A stretch of 64,000 nt of DNA from Chloroflexota bacterium (GCA_016195815.1 JACPYX010000021.1:124001-188000), one strand, 5' to 3'. Shown: positions 34,780 through 44,549, counted from the first letter of the stretch. Numbers and translations are program-made. The notes: generated by a model from the sequence alone, not told the origin.

Positions 34780-34843
34780 TGGGGATCCGTTGCGGGAATT
34801 ATACCTGTATTGATTAAATGGATCTGTGAAGGAAATGAGTTTG

Positions 34844-36445
34844 TCAGCGGGATATTTGATTGAGGTCACTTATGCCTTCGGTTGCCTCGAGCGTGGACGT
34901 ACCGCGTTTTAGAAAACCATCATATTCCTTGTTCGCGCCGCTGGAAACCCAGCCGCTTAATACAAATGGCAAAGCGCCATCTGCCGCGATCCATTCGCCG
35001 TTATATTTGCGGGCAATATGCACATGTGTTGCATTGGAGACTCCGCCTTCGCAGGATGGATGTCCGATATAGTCACCGGCATAGACGTAGGTTCCAGTTT
35101 GAACGCGGTCTTGTTCGGCGACGTGCATATAAAACACGTCCCAGCCGGTTTGTTCGTAACCGTCGCCGTCCAGGTCTTCGATGACTGCGCCATCTTTGGC
35201 GCGGAGGATAAATCCGTCGGCAACAGCAGTTACCCATTGTGCGCTGACGGCGCATCCCGCGCTGTCTGACGGCGCGAAGTCAAGCGCGGCCCAGGCTGAA
35301 CCGGAATCCCAGCCGCCGTGCGGACCGCCAGTGAAGGCCCATGTTACGCCGCGCTCGAAGGGCAGGTCCATTCGAGGTTGAACCAACCCGGAAGGAATAA
35401 GCGGTTCAACGGCCAGATCGAACGGATTGCCAAACAGGAAAGAATAGGTTTGGAATAAGCCAAACGCGTAGACATCGTTATCCCAGGCGGCGCGGTCATC
35501 AAGCTTCGAAAAAAGGTTTTCAATGCCGGCGGTTCCGGCGTTGATTGTTGGGTCAATTGGCGCGATGCTTCCATCGGTGAGCACCCACGAACCGACGGCA
35601 TTTGCGCGCCAGAGATAATAGCCGCGATTGAGTTCCCTGGCGGCCCAGGTCAATTGAAGATACAGGCCGGCAAGATTCGGCTCTACAAAATTCAGCGGAT
35701 AATCAATGGTCGCGGTATCCACGTCGCTGCGCGTGACCCATTTACTGCGGTGTTCAAGCAGGGCCAGTAACAAACGCGGATTCACCGAATAGTTTTGCGA
35801 AACGAGTGTGACAATTTGCGCGCCCGTCAGGGTCTCCGCGCCAACTTCCTGGGTATACGTTGCCAGATATCCGCCCTGGTTTTGAATGAAGGCGGCGGTA
35901 TCGAATTTTGCGCTGGCCGGGCCGTAGACCAATTCCGAATCGGGGATGATCTTGAATGAGGTGCCGGGCGTGCCTGCCTGGGGCGGGGGAATGATGAGCG
36001 CCTGCCCGACTGCGAGCGTGTTCGCATCGGTGATATTGTTGGCCTGTATTAATGCTTCGATGCTGACGCCAAATTGATTGGCGATTGAGTTGAGTGTATC
36101 GCCCGCTTGTGCATTATATTGGTCTGAATCAAGCCGTGCGGTTGGAAGCGTTCGGAGCGTATCCGGTGTGGGAGTGGCCAAAGGCAAATTGGGATCGCGC
36201 GGAATAAAGGTCAATGAAAGAGGCGCAAAGGTCGGCGTTGGGCCGGGCGTCCGTGTTGGAGATGGCAGGGGCGTTGTATTTGGGCCGGCAGCCGGCAGGG
36301 TTCCGGCGAGCGAAACAAAGGGATCGTAAGTTGGAAAGGGCGTCTTGGAATTTTGCCCCGTTCCCGGTTCACAAGCGGATATGAAAAGCGATAACAGGAC
36401 TATGCTGGCGAGAAGACGCGGTGCGCAGGGTGAATGGCGAAACAT
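34844..36445 (-). CDS. LysM/M23 peptidase lipoprotein
   Basis: A 533-residue lipoprotein (lipobox FISAC). It has the same layout as its two neighbours: Pro/Thr-rich linker, LysM (YNAQAGDTLNSIANQFGVSIEALIQANN), helical domain (VNPRLLLALLEHRSKW) and M23 domain with HGGWD and THVHI intact. A peptidoglycan hydrolase role is likely. It is the first gene of the minus-strand trio. The 220 bases upstream (36446-36668) hold no gene or clear signal that I can identify. Confidence 0.88.
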   Translation of the reverse strand: MFRHSPCAPRLLASIVLLSLFISACEPGTGQNSKTPFPTYDPFVSLAGTLPAAGPNTTPLPSPTRTPGPTPTFAPLSLTFIPRDPNLPLATPTPDTLRTLPTARLDSDQYNAQAGDTLNSIANQFGVSIEALIQANNITDANTLAVGQALIIPPPQAGTPGTSFKIIPDSELVYGPASAKFDTAAFIQNQGGYLATYTQEVGAETLTGAQIVTLVSQNYSVNPRLLLALLEHRSKWVTRSDVDTATIDYPLNFVEPNLAGLYLQLTWAARELNRGYYLWRANAVGSWVLTDGSIAPIDPTINAGTAGIENLFSKLDDRAAWDNDVYAFGLFQTYSFLFGNPFDLAVEPLIPSGLVQPRMDLPFERGVTWAFTGGPHGGWDSGSAWAALDFAPSDSAGCAVSAQWVTAVADGFILRAKDGAVIEDLDGDGYEQTGWDVFYMHVAEQDRVQTGTYVYAGDYIGHPSCEGGVSNATHVHIARKYNGEWIAADGALPFVLSGWVSSGANKEYDGFLKRGTSTLEATEGISDLNQISR

Positions 36446-36668
36446 GCCGATGATTTTACCAATAGTCTGGAGTGTATCGCGTGGCTAATACATGATAAAT
36501 AAAACGCCTTGCCCGGCGAGCTGTTGTGGTGCGCGGCGCGAACAGTGCGGCTAAGGCGGATTGAGGCATCATCTTATAAAGGGCAAAAATGCTGAAGGCG
36601 CTGAATCCCTGAAATAAATTTTACTACCAGCGCTTGAAGCAAAAAGTTTAAAACTCCATCGGCAGACT

Positions 36669-37277
36669 CTACAACCTCCCAAGAATTAATTGCGCACTCC
36701 GGCTGAAATCCAAACCTTCGCCGGAGACATCCATCCGCATTTTTTGGTGGGGCGCAATCGTATCCAGCCATTCTTCCAGAAACTTATTGAACAAGAGCGT
36801 ATCGTCTTCGGACGCGATGTTGATTCTGTTTCGGGCGGCCAATCTCTGGCGGATGGTTTCCTCGGGAGCGTTCAAGGCGATGACAAGGTCGGGAGGCGGG
36901 AGAAATTCGCGGTTCCAGATGTAGAAGCGGCGGCACAGGTCAAACTCTGCATCGTCGAGCCAGCCGCGGGCGTGGAAGAGTCGCGTGAAGCCGTGAAAGT
37001 CCAGATCGAGTCCGCCGTCGGTCAATGCGATGTGCGGCGCGGCGCGCAAAGCTTTTTCCTGTTCGGCGCGGAAGAGCAAATAGTCGAGTTGGTTGGCGAG
37101 GGCGTAGCGTTTGTATTGTTTGCCGGTGCCAGATGTACTTTCGGCAAAAAGAGATTGAAACGGCCTCTCAGCATGTTGTTCGTAAGCGACGGAAAAATCA
37201 CCGGCCTTGCTCAAAGCCCGGACAAGACTGGTCTTGCCGACTCCGCTTGGGCCTACGACCGCGATCAATTTGTTCAT
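36669..37277 (-). CDS. Deoxynucleoside-kinase-like P-loop kinase
   Basis: A 202-residue P-loop protein: VVGPSGVGKTS at residues 7-17, an acidic DGGLDLDFHG segment near residue 87, and a lid-like QRLAARNR near residue 146. Size and order of motifs fit the deoxynucleoside kinase/thymidylate-kinase-like group, which phosphorylate nucleosides with ATP. The substrate is not predictable, and a general AAA-type NTPase annotation is possible. It is the last gene of a run M20 peptidase - EamA permease - kinase, 18 bases after the permease. Confidence 0.65.
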   Translation of the reverse strand: MNKLIAVVGPSGVGKTSLVRALSKAGDFSVAYEQHAERPFQSLFAESTSGTGKQYKRYALANQLDYLLFRAEQEKALRAAPHIALTDGGLDLDFHGFTRLFHARGWLDDAEFDLCRRFYIWNREFLPPPDLVIALNAPEETIRQRLAARNRINIASEDDTLLFNKFLEEWLDTIAPHQKMRMDVSGEGLDFSRSAQLILGRL

Positions 37278-37295
37278 GGAATTTGATTTTTATGC

Positions 37296-38183
37296 TTAGG
37301 CGCGCGGCTCCACGCTGGCTGTTTCAGATTGACTCAGTTCGCTGCGCGTTAAAAGGATGACTGCGATCAAAATCATTCCGCCGCCGATCAGGATGGCGGG
37401 TTTGAGACTTTCACCGAAAAGCCAGGCGGCCAGCGAAACGGTCACGACTGGTTCAAACGTTGAAAGCATGGATGCGTTGGTCGGGCCGATGAGTTTGAGC
37501 CCGGCCAGGAAGGTGACGACCGGAATTACAGTCGCAACGATGACCACGCTTCCAAGCGCGCCCCAGCCGGCTCCCGTTTGTGGAAAGTGCGTTCCGCTGA
37601 CGGCGGTCGCCGCACCGTAGACGAGTCCGGCCGAGGCGAAGATGACGGTTGATGATTGCACCGCCGATACCTGTTTCATCACGCCTGTCCCAACGATGAT
37701 GTAGACTGAATAAATGGCCGCGGCAGAAATGGCGAGAATGACGCCCTGCCATTTTCCTCCTTCCGGGCTGGCTGTCAGCGCCGCACCGAGTGTTGCCAGT
37801 GAAAGCGCGATGATCTTGAGACGCGTAATTTTTTCTTTGAGGAAAATGGCGGAAAGAATTGCAACAAAGGCCGGATACAGATAAAGCAATAGCGCGACCA
37901 GCCCCGCCGACGCAAATTGTATTGCCGTCAAATAGGAGAACGATTGCCCGACGTATCCCAGCGCGCCCATGCCGACCAGTTGCCATAGAGTCCGCCCGCG
38001 CGGCAGTGATTCATGCCGGATGAAAAGCAAACTGCCCATTAGCAAAGCGGAGATTGTGAACCGCAGAAAGAGAATCGTGAAAGTATCCATGCCGTCGGCG
38101 TATGCGTAACGGCTAAAGATGGCGAGCGTGCCAAACGACGCGGCGGAGACGGCAATCAATAAAATGCCAATGAGTCGATTCAT
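37296..38183 (-). CDS. EamA-family (DMT) transporter
   Basis: A 295-residue permease with ten membrane helices in two EamA repeats (AASFGTLAIFSRYAYADG... and GVILAISAAAIYSVYIIVGT...), the second ending with the typical AWLFGESLKPAILIGGGMILIAVIL. DMT permeases export or import small metabolites such as amino acids; the substrate is unknown. Its start overlaps the stop of the M20 peptidase by 4 bases, suggesting a linked function in peptide or amino-acid handling. Confidence 0.9.
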   Translation of the reverse strand: MNRLIGILLIAVSAASFGTLAIFSRYAYADGMDTFTILFLRFTISALLMGSLLFIRHESLPRGRTLWQLVGMGALGYVGQSFSYLTAIQFASAGLVALLLYLYPAFVAILSAIFLKEKITRLKIIALSLATLGAALTASPEGGKWQGVILAISAAAIYSVYIIVGTGVMKQVSAVQSSTVIFASAGLVYGAATAVSGTHFPQTGAGWGALGSVVIVATVIPVVTFLAGLKLIGPTNASMLSTFEPVVTVSLAAWLFGESLKPAILIGGGMILIAVILLTRSELSQSETASVEPRA

Positions 38184-39295
38184 TTAATCAACATACCTGC
38201 AATCAACGCGCTGCGAGGCACGAGGCTCGCAATGTGAATGTGTTCGATGTTCTTCTGGTGCGCGCCAGCTCCAAACGCGCCAAAGCCGTCCAAAGTTGGC
38301 GCGAGGTGCGAAGTGAAATTGCCGTCCGAGCCGCCGCCAACGCGTGACGCCCCAACGTCGAAACCGATCTCATTCGCAATTGTCCTGGCTTTATCGAACA
38401 GTTTGAGCGAACCTTCAGATGGCTCCATGGGCGGACGATTCAATCCGCCGCTGATTTCGTAGCGAGTGCCGTCCAGCGGCTGGATAGCGCGCAGCGCTTT
38501 GTCTGCGCGTTCGGCTTCCTCCAGCGACCAGACGCGCAAGTCCACTTCGAGAGCGGCATGATCCGCGACGACGTTGGATACCGTCCCGCCCTGAATGACG
38601 TTTGGTCCGAGTGTTGTGCCTTTGTCCCAATCCTGCAGTTTGACCAGTTCAGAGATCAGATGCGCCGCGCTGACGATGGCGTTCTGTCCATTCTGCGGTT
38701 CGAGTCCTTGATGCGCGGCCCTGCCGTAAATATTGAATTTATATTCGCCCACACCCTTGCGCGCCACTTTGAGATCGCCGTTCATGAATGGCGGTTCGAG
38801 CACCAATACGGCCTTCGCTCCTTTTGCGATATCTTCAATATAAGGCCGTCCGATCTCCGACCCGCTTTCTTCATCTGGAGTAAGAAGAAAATCAATGTTG
38901 GAGGCCGGTGTTAATCCAAGCGATTTGATGGCGCGCAATGCCCAGATCGCTTGAATAACCCCGCCTTTCATGTCATAAGTTCCGGGGCCGTATGCCAGTC
39001 CGTCTGTTACCCGCCATAAATTCTCCCACGCGCCGACCGGATAAACCGTGTCAATGTGCGCCAGGAAGACAATCCGCTCGTTGCTTTGACCCTGGATGTG
39101 CGCGTGCACAATATCGCCGAGCCGGCTGGAATGGCGGTTGATCTGTCCGAATTCGCCGAGCCAGCTTTGGGTCACATGCTGGAGGCGGTTAATTCCTTCT
39201 ACGTCATTGGATGGGGACTCGATCCGCACCAGTATTTCGAGGTCAGCAAGGATATCTGTCGTGTGGTTCTCAAGATAGGCAAGAATATTTTTCAT
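38180..39295 (-). CDS. M20-family metallopeptidase (CPG2-like)
   Basis: A 371-residue dinuclear zinc peptidase. Metal-site motifs are AHIDTVYP, GPGTYDMKGG and PDEESGS (catalytic Glu and ligand), followed by the dimerisation domain insert (YGRAAHQGLEPQNGQNAI) and the last ligand region FGAFGAGAHQKNIEHI. This matches the glutamate carboxypeptidase/CPG2 and ArgE/DapE group. It cleaves an N-acyl amino acid or dipeptide in the cytoplasm; the exact substrate is open. It is co-transcribed with an EamA permease. Confidence 0.9.
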   Translation of the reverse strand: MKNILAYLENHTTDILADLEILVRIESPSNDVEGINRLQHVTQSWLGEFGQINRHSSRLGDIVHAHIQGQSNERIVFLAHIDTVYPVGAWENLWRVTDGLAYGPGTYDMKGGVIQAIWALRAIKSLGLTPASNIDFLLTPDEESGSEIGRPYIEDIAKGAKAVLVLEPPFMNGDLKVARKGVGEYKFNIYGRAAHQGLEPQNGQNAIVSAAHLISELVKLQDWDKGTTLGPNVIQGGTVSNVVADHAALEVDLRVWSLEEAERADKALRAIQPLDGTRYEISGGLNRPPMEPSEGSLKLFDKARTIANEIGFDVGASRVGGGSDGNFTSHLAPTLDGFGAFGAGAHQKNIEHIHIASLVPRSALIAGMLIK

Positions 39296-39345
39296 GGCGA
39301 CTCGGCAATGTGGTTTTTATGAAGAAGTCTTGCTGTGATGACAGC

Positions 39346-40029
39346 CTAACCGGCTGTAGATGTTCCGTTTGTATCCCACCATTTGGATAAATGGTCGTGC
39401 GGACGCAGGGGGCGGTCGGCATAATGGGAGATATCGTTGAACAGCATCAATCGAGTGCGGACGGGGTCTTTGAAATCCACGATATTCAGGCATGCGGGAG
39501 CCTGGTCAAGCCGGTCGCGATAGCCGCGCATATCAAAGCCAAGCAGACTGCTGAGGATAATCCGCAGGGCGGCCTTGTGCGAGACGACCGCCACATTCTC
39601 GTCTTTATGTTTGACGACAATCTCGCGAATGATGGGCAGGGCGCGCGCCAGCACACTGATGCCAGATTCGCCTCCCTCGGGCGAGAAGGTGAACGGATCG
39701 GATTCCCAGGCTGAATATTCCTCGGCAAAGCCCGCCTCAACTTCCTTGCGGGTTAAGCCTTCCCAACGTCCATGGCTGATCTCGCGCAGGCCATCGCAGG
39801 CAATCGGCGTTAGACCATGCGGCGCGGCGATGATGCTGGCTGTTTCCATTGCGCGATCCAGCGGGCTGGTATATAAAGCGGAGAGTTTGCTGTCTGTCAG
39901 TCGAATTGCCAGATGTTTTACCTGGGAACGGCCCTCTTCGGAAAGATAAATGTTGTCCGCGCCGGAAAAGCGATCTTCTGCTGTAAGCGGCGTCGCGCCG
40001 TGGCGGATCAGATATAGACGGGTTGTCAT
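39346..40029 (-). CDS. Histidine phosphatase (phosphoglycerate-mutase-like)
   Basis: A 227-residue enzyme with the catalytic LIRHGATPLTAEDRFSG near residue 6, LYTSPLDRAMETAS, the acid REISHGRWEG, and VAVVSHKAALRI holding the second catalytic His. This is the histidine phosphatase superfamily pattern, as in CobC and broad-specificity phosphatases. The substrate is unknown. The start ATG at 40029 follows AGGAG; the reading frame continues upstream but without homology. Confidence 0.9.
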   Translation of the reverse strand: MTTRLYLIRHGATPLTAEDRFSGADNIYLSEEGRSQVKHLAIRLTDSKLSALYTSPLDRAMETASIIAAPHGLTPIACDGLREISHGRWEGLTRKEVEAGFAEEYSAWESDPFTFSPEGGESGISVLARALPIIREIVVKHKDENVAVVSHKAALRIILSSLLGFDMRGYRDRLDQAPACLNIVDFKDPVRTRLMLFNDISHYADRPLRPHDHLSKWWDTNGTSTAG

Positions 40030-40120
40030 CTCGATTGCTCCTGTAACTTGAAAAGCATGTCCCAAATTGTAGCGCAAAAAATCCCACAGCCGCCGTCTGT
40101 GGGAAAATGCTGCAAGTCGC

Positions 40121-41569
40121 TCATCGTCTGCGAGAGCCTCGACCATGATTGCGATCCGGGCGGTGTGGCCTTTGTTTTTCAACAGAAGGCGGAGGATCGG
40201 ATGGTTGAGGCAGGGATGTATGCAAAGTCTGCTGGTAGTAATCGTCCAACAGCATTCTAATGATGGCGGATTCATCTTCGTTCTCGGCCAGGTTGTGCGC
40301 GAGCGGAATGAATCGCCGGCTTCGCTCGGTTTCAAGTTTGTCGCGGCCGCGCAAGCGCGCTTCCAGCAGGGCTGTTATGCGTTCGGCCACCACCGCGGCC
40401 ACGTCCGCGTCGGTGGGGATGGGGCGTTCCTGCATGGCGATGCCATATTGTTTTGCGATTCGTTCCAGCGTAAATTTCTCGCCTTTGTGGATCAGCGAGA
40501 TGGCAATGCCCGATGCCCCCGCGCGGCCGGTGCGTCCCGCGCGGTGAATATAGGCCTCGATCTCTTCGGGCGGTTCATACTGAATCACGTGAGATAGGCT
40601 GGGGATGTCGAGGCCGCGCGCCGCCACGTCAGTAGCGACCAAAAACCGCAGGGTCCCGCGCCGGACGCGTTCGAGCACTCGTTCGCGCGCCGACTGTGAA
40701 AGGTCCGCGCTTAATTCGTCCGCATCGTAGCCGAAGCGCTGCAAAACAACCGACACATAATGCACGCGGTCTTTCGTATTGCAAAAAATAATTGCCGAAG
40801 CCGGGTTTTCGATCTCGATCAGCCGCACAAGACTGCGGTCCTTGTCCATGCCATCCACGATGTAAAAGATATGTTCGGTATCGGTTACGTGGATGTGGTC
40901 ACTGCTCAAACTGATGAACTCCGGCTCGCGAATGAACGCGTGCGCGGTGCGCATGACCGAATCAGAAAATGTTGCCGAGAACATGCAGGTGTGAATGGGA
41001 CGCCTGGGAAGATAGCGTTGAACTTCCTGCATGTCCGGGTAAAACCCCATTGAGAGCATCCGGTCGGCCTCGTCGAAGATCAGCATTTTGAGATGTTCGA
41101 GCGTGAACGTCCGTTTGAGCAGATGGTCGAGAACGCGTCCTGGCGTGCCGGCCACAATGTGTGCGCCCTGCTTGAGCGCCTCGATTTGTGAACCGTATCC
41201 GACTCCGCCGTAAACGGCCACCGTTCTCAAGCCGGCATTCCCGATCAGCTTTTCCGCTTCCTGCCAGACCTGACGCGCAAGCTCGCGCGTCGGGACGAGG
41301 ATCAGCGCCTGGCATTCGCTGCGCGTCGGATCGAGCCGTTCAAGCATCGGCAGAAGGAAGGCGCCTGTTTTACCGCTGCCAGTGCGCGCCTGGATCATCA
41401 TATTTCTTTTTGCGAGCAAATATGGAATTGCGCGCGCTTGAACGGGCATCAGCGATGTCCAGTCTGCGCGCGCGGCGGCCTCGCGTAACCGGGTGGGTAA
41501 TTGCTCGAAGGATATATCCGGGAGCGGATTGAGCGTCCCGTCATTTGGAAAAGATTCTGGATTTGTCAT
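40121..41569 (-). CDS. DEAD-box ATP-dependent RNA helicase
   Basis: A 482-residue helicase core: Q motif FEQLP...PVQARAIPYLL, motif I ARTGSGKT, Ia PTRELARQ, Ib GTPGRV, II DEAD, III SAT, V TDVAARGLDIP, and VI HRAGRTGRAG. A basic C-terminal tail (HRPDRNHGRGSRRR) may bind RNA. Such proteins remodel ribosomal RNA precursors or mRNA. It diverges from alaS, with which it shares a 169-base spacer. Confidence 0.93.
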   Translation of the reverse strand: MTNPESFPNDGTLNPLPDISFEQLPTRLREAAARADWTSLMPVQARAIPYLLAKRNMMIQARTGSGKTGAFLLPMLERLDPTRSECQALILVPTRELARQVWQEAEKLIGNAGLRTVAVYGGVGYGSQIEALKQGAHIVAGTPGRVLDHLLKRTFTLEHLKMLIFDEADRMLSMGFYPDMQEVQRYLPRRPIHTCMFSATFSDSVMRTAHAFIREPEFISLSSDHIHVTDTEHIFYIVDGMDKDRSLVRLIEIENPASAIIFCNTKDRVHYVSVVLQRFGYDADELSADLSQSARERVLERVRRGTLRFLVATDVAARGLDIPSLSHVIQYEPPEEIEAYIHRAGRTGRAGASGIAISLIHKGEKFTLERIAKQYGIAMQERPIPTDADVAAVVAERITALLEARLRGRDKLETERSRRFIPLAHNLAENEDESAIIRMLLDDYYQQTLHTSLPQPSDPPPSVEKQRPHRPDRNHGRGSRRR

Positions 41570-41670
41570 GAAGAATTCGATTCTTTATTATTGAAATAGT
41601 TAATTGCCAGTATATCACCGGGACAAAAAGTCCGCCTGCAAAAAACGAAAGATGTGGCATCCAAGAAATT

Positions 41671-41697
41671 GAAACCTTCAACTTTCAACCCTCAACT
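41671..41697. repeat. TTTCAA-type repeat upstream of alaS
   Basis: CCTTCAACTTTCAACCCTCAACT: tandem CTTCAAC/TTTCAAC units just before the alaS promoter. The same unit type appears inside alaS (44199), the anti-sigma gene (50052) and the NuoEF gene (19886). Confidence 0.6.
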
Positions 41698-41705
41698 GTA
41701 GCGAG

Positions 41706-41711
41706 TATAAT
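41706..41711 (+). promoter_or_regulatory. alaS -10 element
   Basis: A perfect TATAAT 27 bases before the alaS ATG. The 17-base-distant -35 region falls in the TTTCAA repeat (TTTCAA as hexamer), so the repeat may supply the -35 element. No T-box is seen. Confidence 0.5.
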
Positions 41712-41738
41712 TCTCCCACCTCAACTTCTGGAGATCGC

Positions 41739-44549
41739 ATGACCAAAAAACTCACCGGCGCGGAAATCCGCCAGACCTACATAGACTTCTTCGTCGAGCA
41801 TGGACATACGGCTGTGCCATCCATGTCGCTCGTGCCCGGCGGGGATTCGACTTTGCTCTTCACCAACTCGGGCATGGTGCAGTTCAAGGACGTGTTCCTC
41901 GGCACCGATAAGCGTCCGTACACACGCGCGGTAGACTCGCAGAAGTGCCTGCGTGTGGCGGGCAAGCACAACGACCTCGACGAAGTCGGCCGCGACGACA
42001 CGCATCACACTTTCTTTGAAATGCTCGGCAACTGGTCGTTCGGCGATTATTATAAAAATGAAGCCATTGCCTGGGCCTGGCAGTTGCTGACCGAAGTCTG
42101 GGGCTTGGATAAGGCGCGTTTATGGGCAACCTGCTTCGAGGGCGAGAAGAACGTTCCATCTGACGAAGAAGCCGCCAATTATTGGCGCGCCCAGCCGGGC
42201 TTTGTCAAAGAGCATGTCTTGTATTTTGGCAGGAAAGATAATTTCTGGGAGATGGCCGAGACCGGGCCGTGCGGGCCGTGTTCCGAAATCCATTATGACC
42301 GCGGCATAAAATACTGCGACAGGCAAAATGTTGAAGGACATGTTTGCAAAGTCAACGGCGATTGCGCGCGCTTCCTCGAGCTGTGGAATCTGGTTTTCAT
42401 GCAATACAACCGCCTCGGCCCCGATAAACTCGAACCGCTTCCCGCCACACATGTGGACACGGGCATGGGCTTCGAGCGCATCGTTTCGGTCTTGCAGGAT
42501 GTTGACTCCAATTACAAGACCGATCTCTTCGCCAGATCGCTCGACGTTCTGCGTTTGCTCACGGGTCACACCGAAAAAGAAATGCTGGCCGACTTCACGC
42601 CGTACCGCGTCATTTGCGATCACACGCGTTCCGCCGCATTCCTGATCGCGGATGGCGTTGTCCCGGGCAACCTGGGGCGCAATTACGTTGCGCGTATGAT
42701 CATCCGCCGCGCGGCGCGCTTCGGCACCAAGATCGGACTTAAAGAACCGTTCCTCGCCAAAGTGGCCGAGACGGTGATTGCGACTTACGGACCCTTTTAT
42801 ACTGAACTGGAAAAAAGCCGCGGCGCGATTTTGGATAATTTGACGCGTGAAGAAATCCGCTTCGCGCGTACCGTTGAAACGGGCACCGCGCAATTGGAGA
42901 ATCTGCTCTCCGATCTCCGCGCCCAAAATAAGACTGTTCTGGATGGCCGCCGCGCCTTCGACCTTTACGCGACGTATGGTTTGCCGTTTGAAATCTCGCG
43001 CGACATCGCGCGCGAACAAGGCCTCGAAGTGGATGAAGCCGGCTTCAATGCCGCCAAGGAAAAACACAGCAAGGCCTCCGGCGGCGGCAAGGCCATGGGC
43101 AAAATGGGCGGCGAAGACGCCGAATTCTTCGCTGGTATCTTGAAGGATTTGCAAAAGAAAGACAAACTCGGCGAACACGGCGTTGAATACGATCCGTATA
43201 CCAGCCAGCGCGTCGAAGGCGAGGTGCTGGCGTTGATCGTCAACGGAGAATCAGTTGAGTCCGCTTCGTTTGGAGATCAGATCGAAATCATTTTACCGAA
43301 GACGGGGTTCTACATCGAGTCAGGCGGGCAGGTGAGTGATGAAGGTTATATCCGTGCCATCTCCCTTCACCCTTCTTCCAAAATTGGGAGAAGGGAAGGG
43401 GATGATGGCGCATGGGAAATCGAAATCACCGCCATCCGCCGCGCGTCCGCGGGCGTCATTGTTCACGTTGGTGAAGTTGTTTCCGGCCATCCGAAAGTCG
43501 GTGATAGAGTTGTGGCTGAAGTGGACATGCCGCGCCGTCACGACATCATGCGTAATCACACAGCCACGCATTTGCTTCACGCCGCTTTGCATCAAGTTTT
43601 GGGCGCACATGCGGTGCAGGCCGGTTCATTGGTCGCGCCCGACCGATTGAGATTCGACTTCAATCATCCCGAAGCCATGACGCCCGAACAGATCGAGCGC
43701 GTCGAGCGTATCGTCAACGATGCGGTTGCGGCGGATATGGGCGTCACGCCCAAATTGAAGTCCCGCGAAGACGCGATTGGCGAAGGTGCAATGGCGTTGT
43801 TTGGCGAGAAATACGGCGAGACTGTTCGCACGATCAGCATCATTCCGGCTGGCGCGGAGCTGGTTGATGAATCAGCCATTGAACATCCCACCGCGTTTGT
43901 TGAGCAACAACCGAAGTTCTCTTACGAACTATGCGGCGGCACGCACCTGGAGCGCACATCGGATGTCGGCGTGTTCATCATCGTCAGTGAAGGCTCGGCC
44001 GCGGCGGGTGTGCGCCGTATCGAAGCAGTAACCGGCCGCGGCGCGTACGAACTGATGACGCGGCGATTCAAAATGTTGAAGCAAACAGCGAGCGTATTGA
44101 AATCGTCTATGGATGAAGTTCCACAAAAAGCGCAAACACTTGAGGATGAATTGAGCGAGGCCCGCAAAGAGATTGCCGCACTGCGCGCGCAACAGGCGCT
44201 TTCAACTTTCAATCTCCAGATTTCAAACGTTCAAACTGTGCAGAATGTGAACGTCCTTGCGGTTGAAATCCCGAACGCGGACGCGGATACTCTCCGCCTT
44301 CTTGCCGACAAGTTTCGCGAGAAATATCCCAAAGGCGGCGCGGCGGTTCTGGTGACGGGATCAATTGTCATCGCGGTATTGACCGAAGACCTCGTCAAAC
44401 GCGGACTCAAAGCGGGCGACCTGATCACTGCAATCGGTGGGCGCGGCGGCGGGCGCCCCAATCTGGCGCAGGGCAGTCCGCCGGAGGCGATGAAAATAGA
44501 CGAAGCGATGAGTAAAGTTGTAAAGGCAGTCGAAGAGAAGCTGAAATAA
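41739..44549 (+). CDS. alaS: Alanine-tRNA ligase with repeat-derived insertions
   Basis: A 936-residue alanyl-tRNA synthetase, some 60 residues longer than usual. The catalytic domain opens EIRQTYIDFFVEHGHTAVPS with LLFTNSGMVQFKD; the editing domain has HTATHLLHAAL and CGGTHLERTSDVG; the C-Ala domain ends IGGRGGGRPNLAQGS. Two short segments look foreign. Residues 542-556 (HPSSKIGRREGDD) come from a palindrome. Residues 821-838 (STFNLQISNVQTVQNVN) come from a TTTCAA repeat in the linker before C-Ala. Both lie in surface loops, which explains tolerance. The gene is single with its own promoter and terminator. Confidence 0.96.
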   Translation: MTKKLTGAEIRQTYIDFFVEHGHTAVPSMSLVPGGDSTLLFTNSGMVQFKDVFLGTDKRPYTRAVDSQKCLRVAGKHNDLDEVGRDDTHHTFFEMLGNWSFGDYYKNEAIAWAWQLLTEVWGLDKARLWATCFEGEKNVPSDEEAANYWRAQPGFVKEHVLYFGRKDNFWEMAETGPCGPCSEIHYDRGIKYCDRQNVEGHVCKVNGDCARFLELWNLVFMQYNRLGPDKLEPLPATHVDTGMGFERIVSVLQDVDSNYKTDLFARSLDVLRLLTGHTEKEMLADFTPYRVICDHTRSAAFLIADGVVPGNLGRNYVARMIIRRAARFGTKIGLKEPFLAKVAETVIATYGPFYTELEKSRGAILDNLTREEIRFARTVETGTAQLENLLSDLRAQNKTVLDGRRAFDLYATYGLPFEISRDIAREQGLEVDEAGFNAAKEKHSKASGGGKAMGKMGGEDAEFFAGILKDLQKKDKLGEHGVEYDPYTSQRVEGEVLALIVNGESVESASFGDQIEIILPKTGFYIESGGQVSDEGYIRAISLHPSSKIGRREGDDGAWEIEITAIRRASAGVIVHVGEVVSGHPKVGDRVVAEVDMPRRHDIMRNHTATHLLHAALHQVLGAHAVQAGSLVAPDRLRFDFNHPEAMTPEQIERVERIVNDAVAADMGVTPKLKSREDAIGEGAMALFGEKYGETVRTISIIPAGAELVDESAIEHPTAFVEQQPKFSYELCGGTHLERTSDVGVFIIVSEGSAAAGVRRIEAVTGRGAYELMTRRFKMLKQTASVLKSSMDEVPQKAQTLEDELSEARKEIAALRAQQALSTFNLQISNVQTVQNVNVLAVEIPNADADTLRLLADKFREKYPKGGAAVLVTGSIVIAVLTEDLVKRGLKAGDLITAIGGRGGGRPNLAQGSPPEAMKIDEAMSKVVKAVEEKLK
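43364..43400 (+). repeat. REP-like palindrome inserted in alaS
   Basis: CCCTTCTTCCA (43370-43380) and TGGGAGAAGGG (43385-43395) pair with one G-T mismatch around loop AAAT, flanked by CCCTTCA and AAGGGG. It is in frame at the editing domain border. Confidence 0.65.
44199..44240 (+). repeat. TTTCAA-type repeat inserted in alaS
   Basis: CTTTCAACTTTCAATCTCC followed by TTTCAAACGTTCAAAC units, kept in frame between the coiled-coil and the C-Ala domain. Confidence 0.6.

Noticed and set aside
36446-36668. Possible tRNA or small RNA in the spacer before the first LysM gene
   Set aside because: No T-loop (GTTCRANYC) or cloverleaf could be found, and no promoter-terminator pair is clear.
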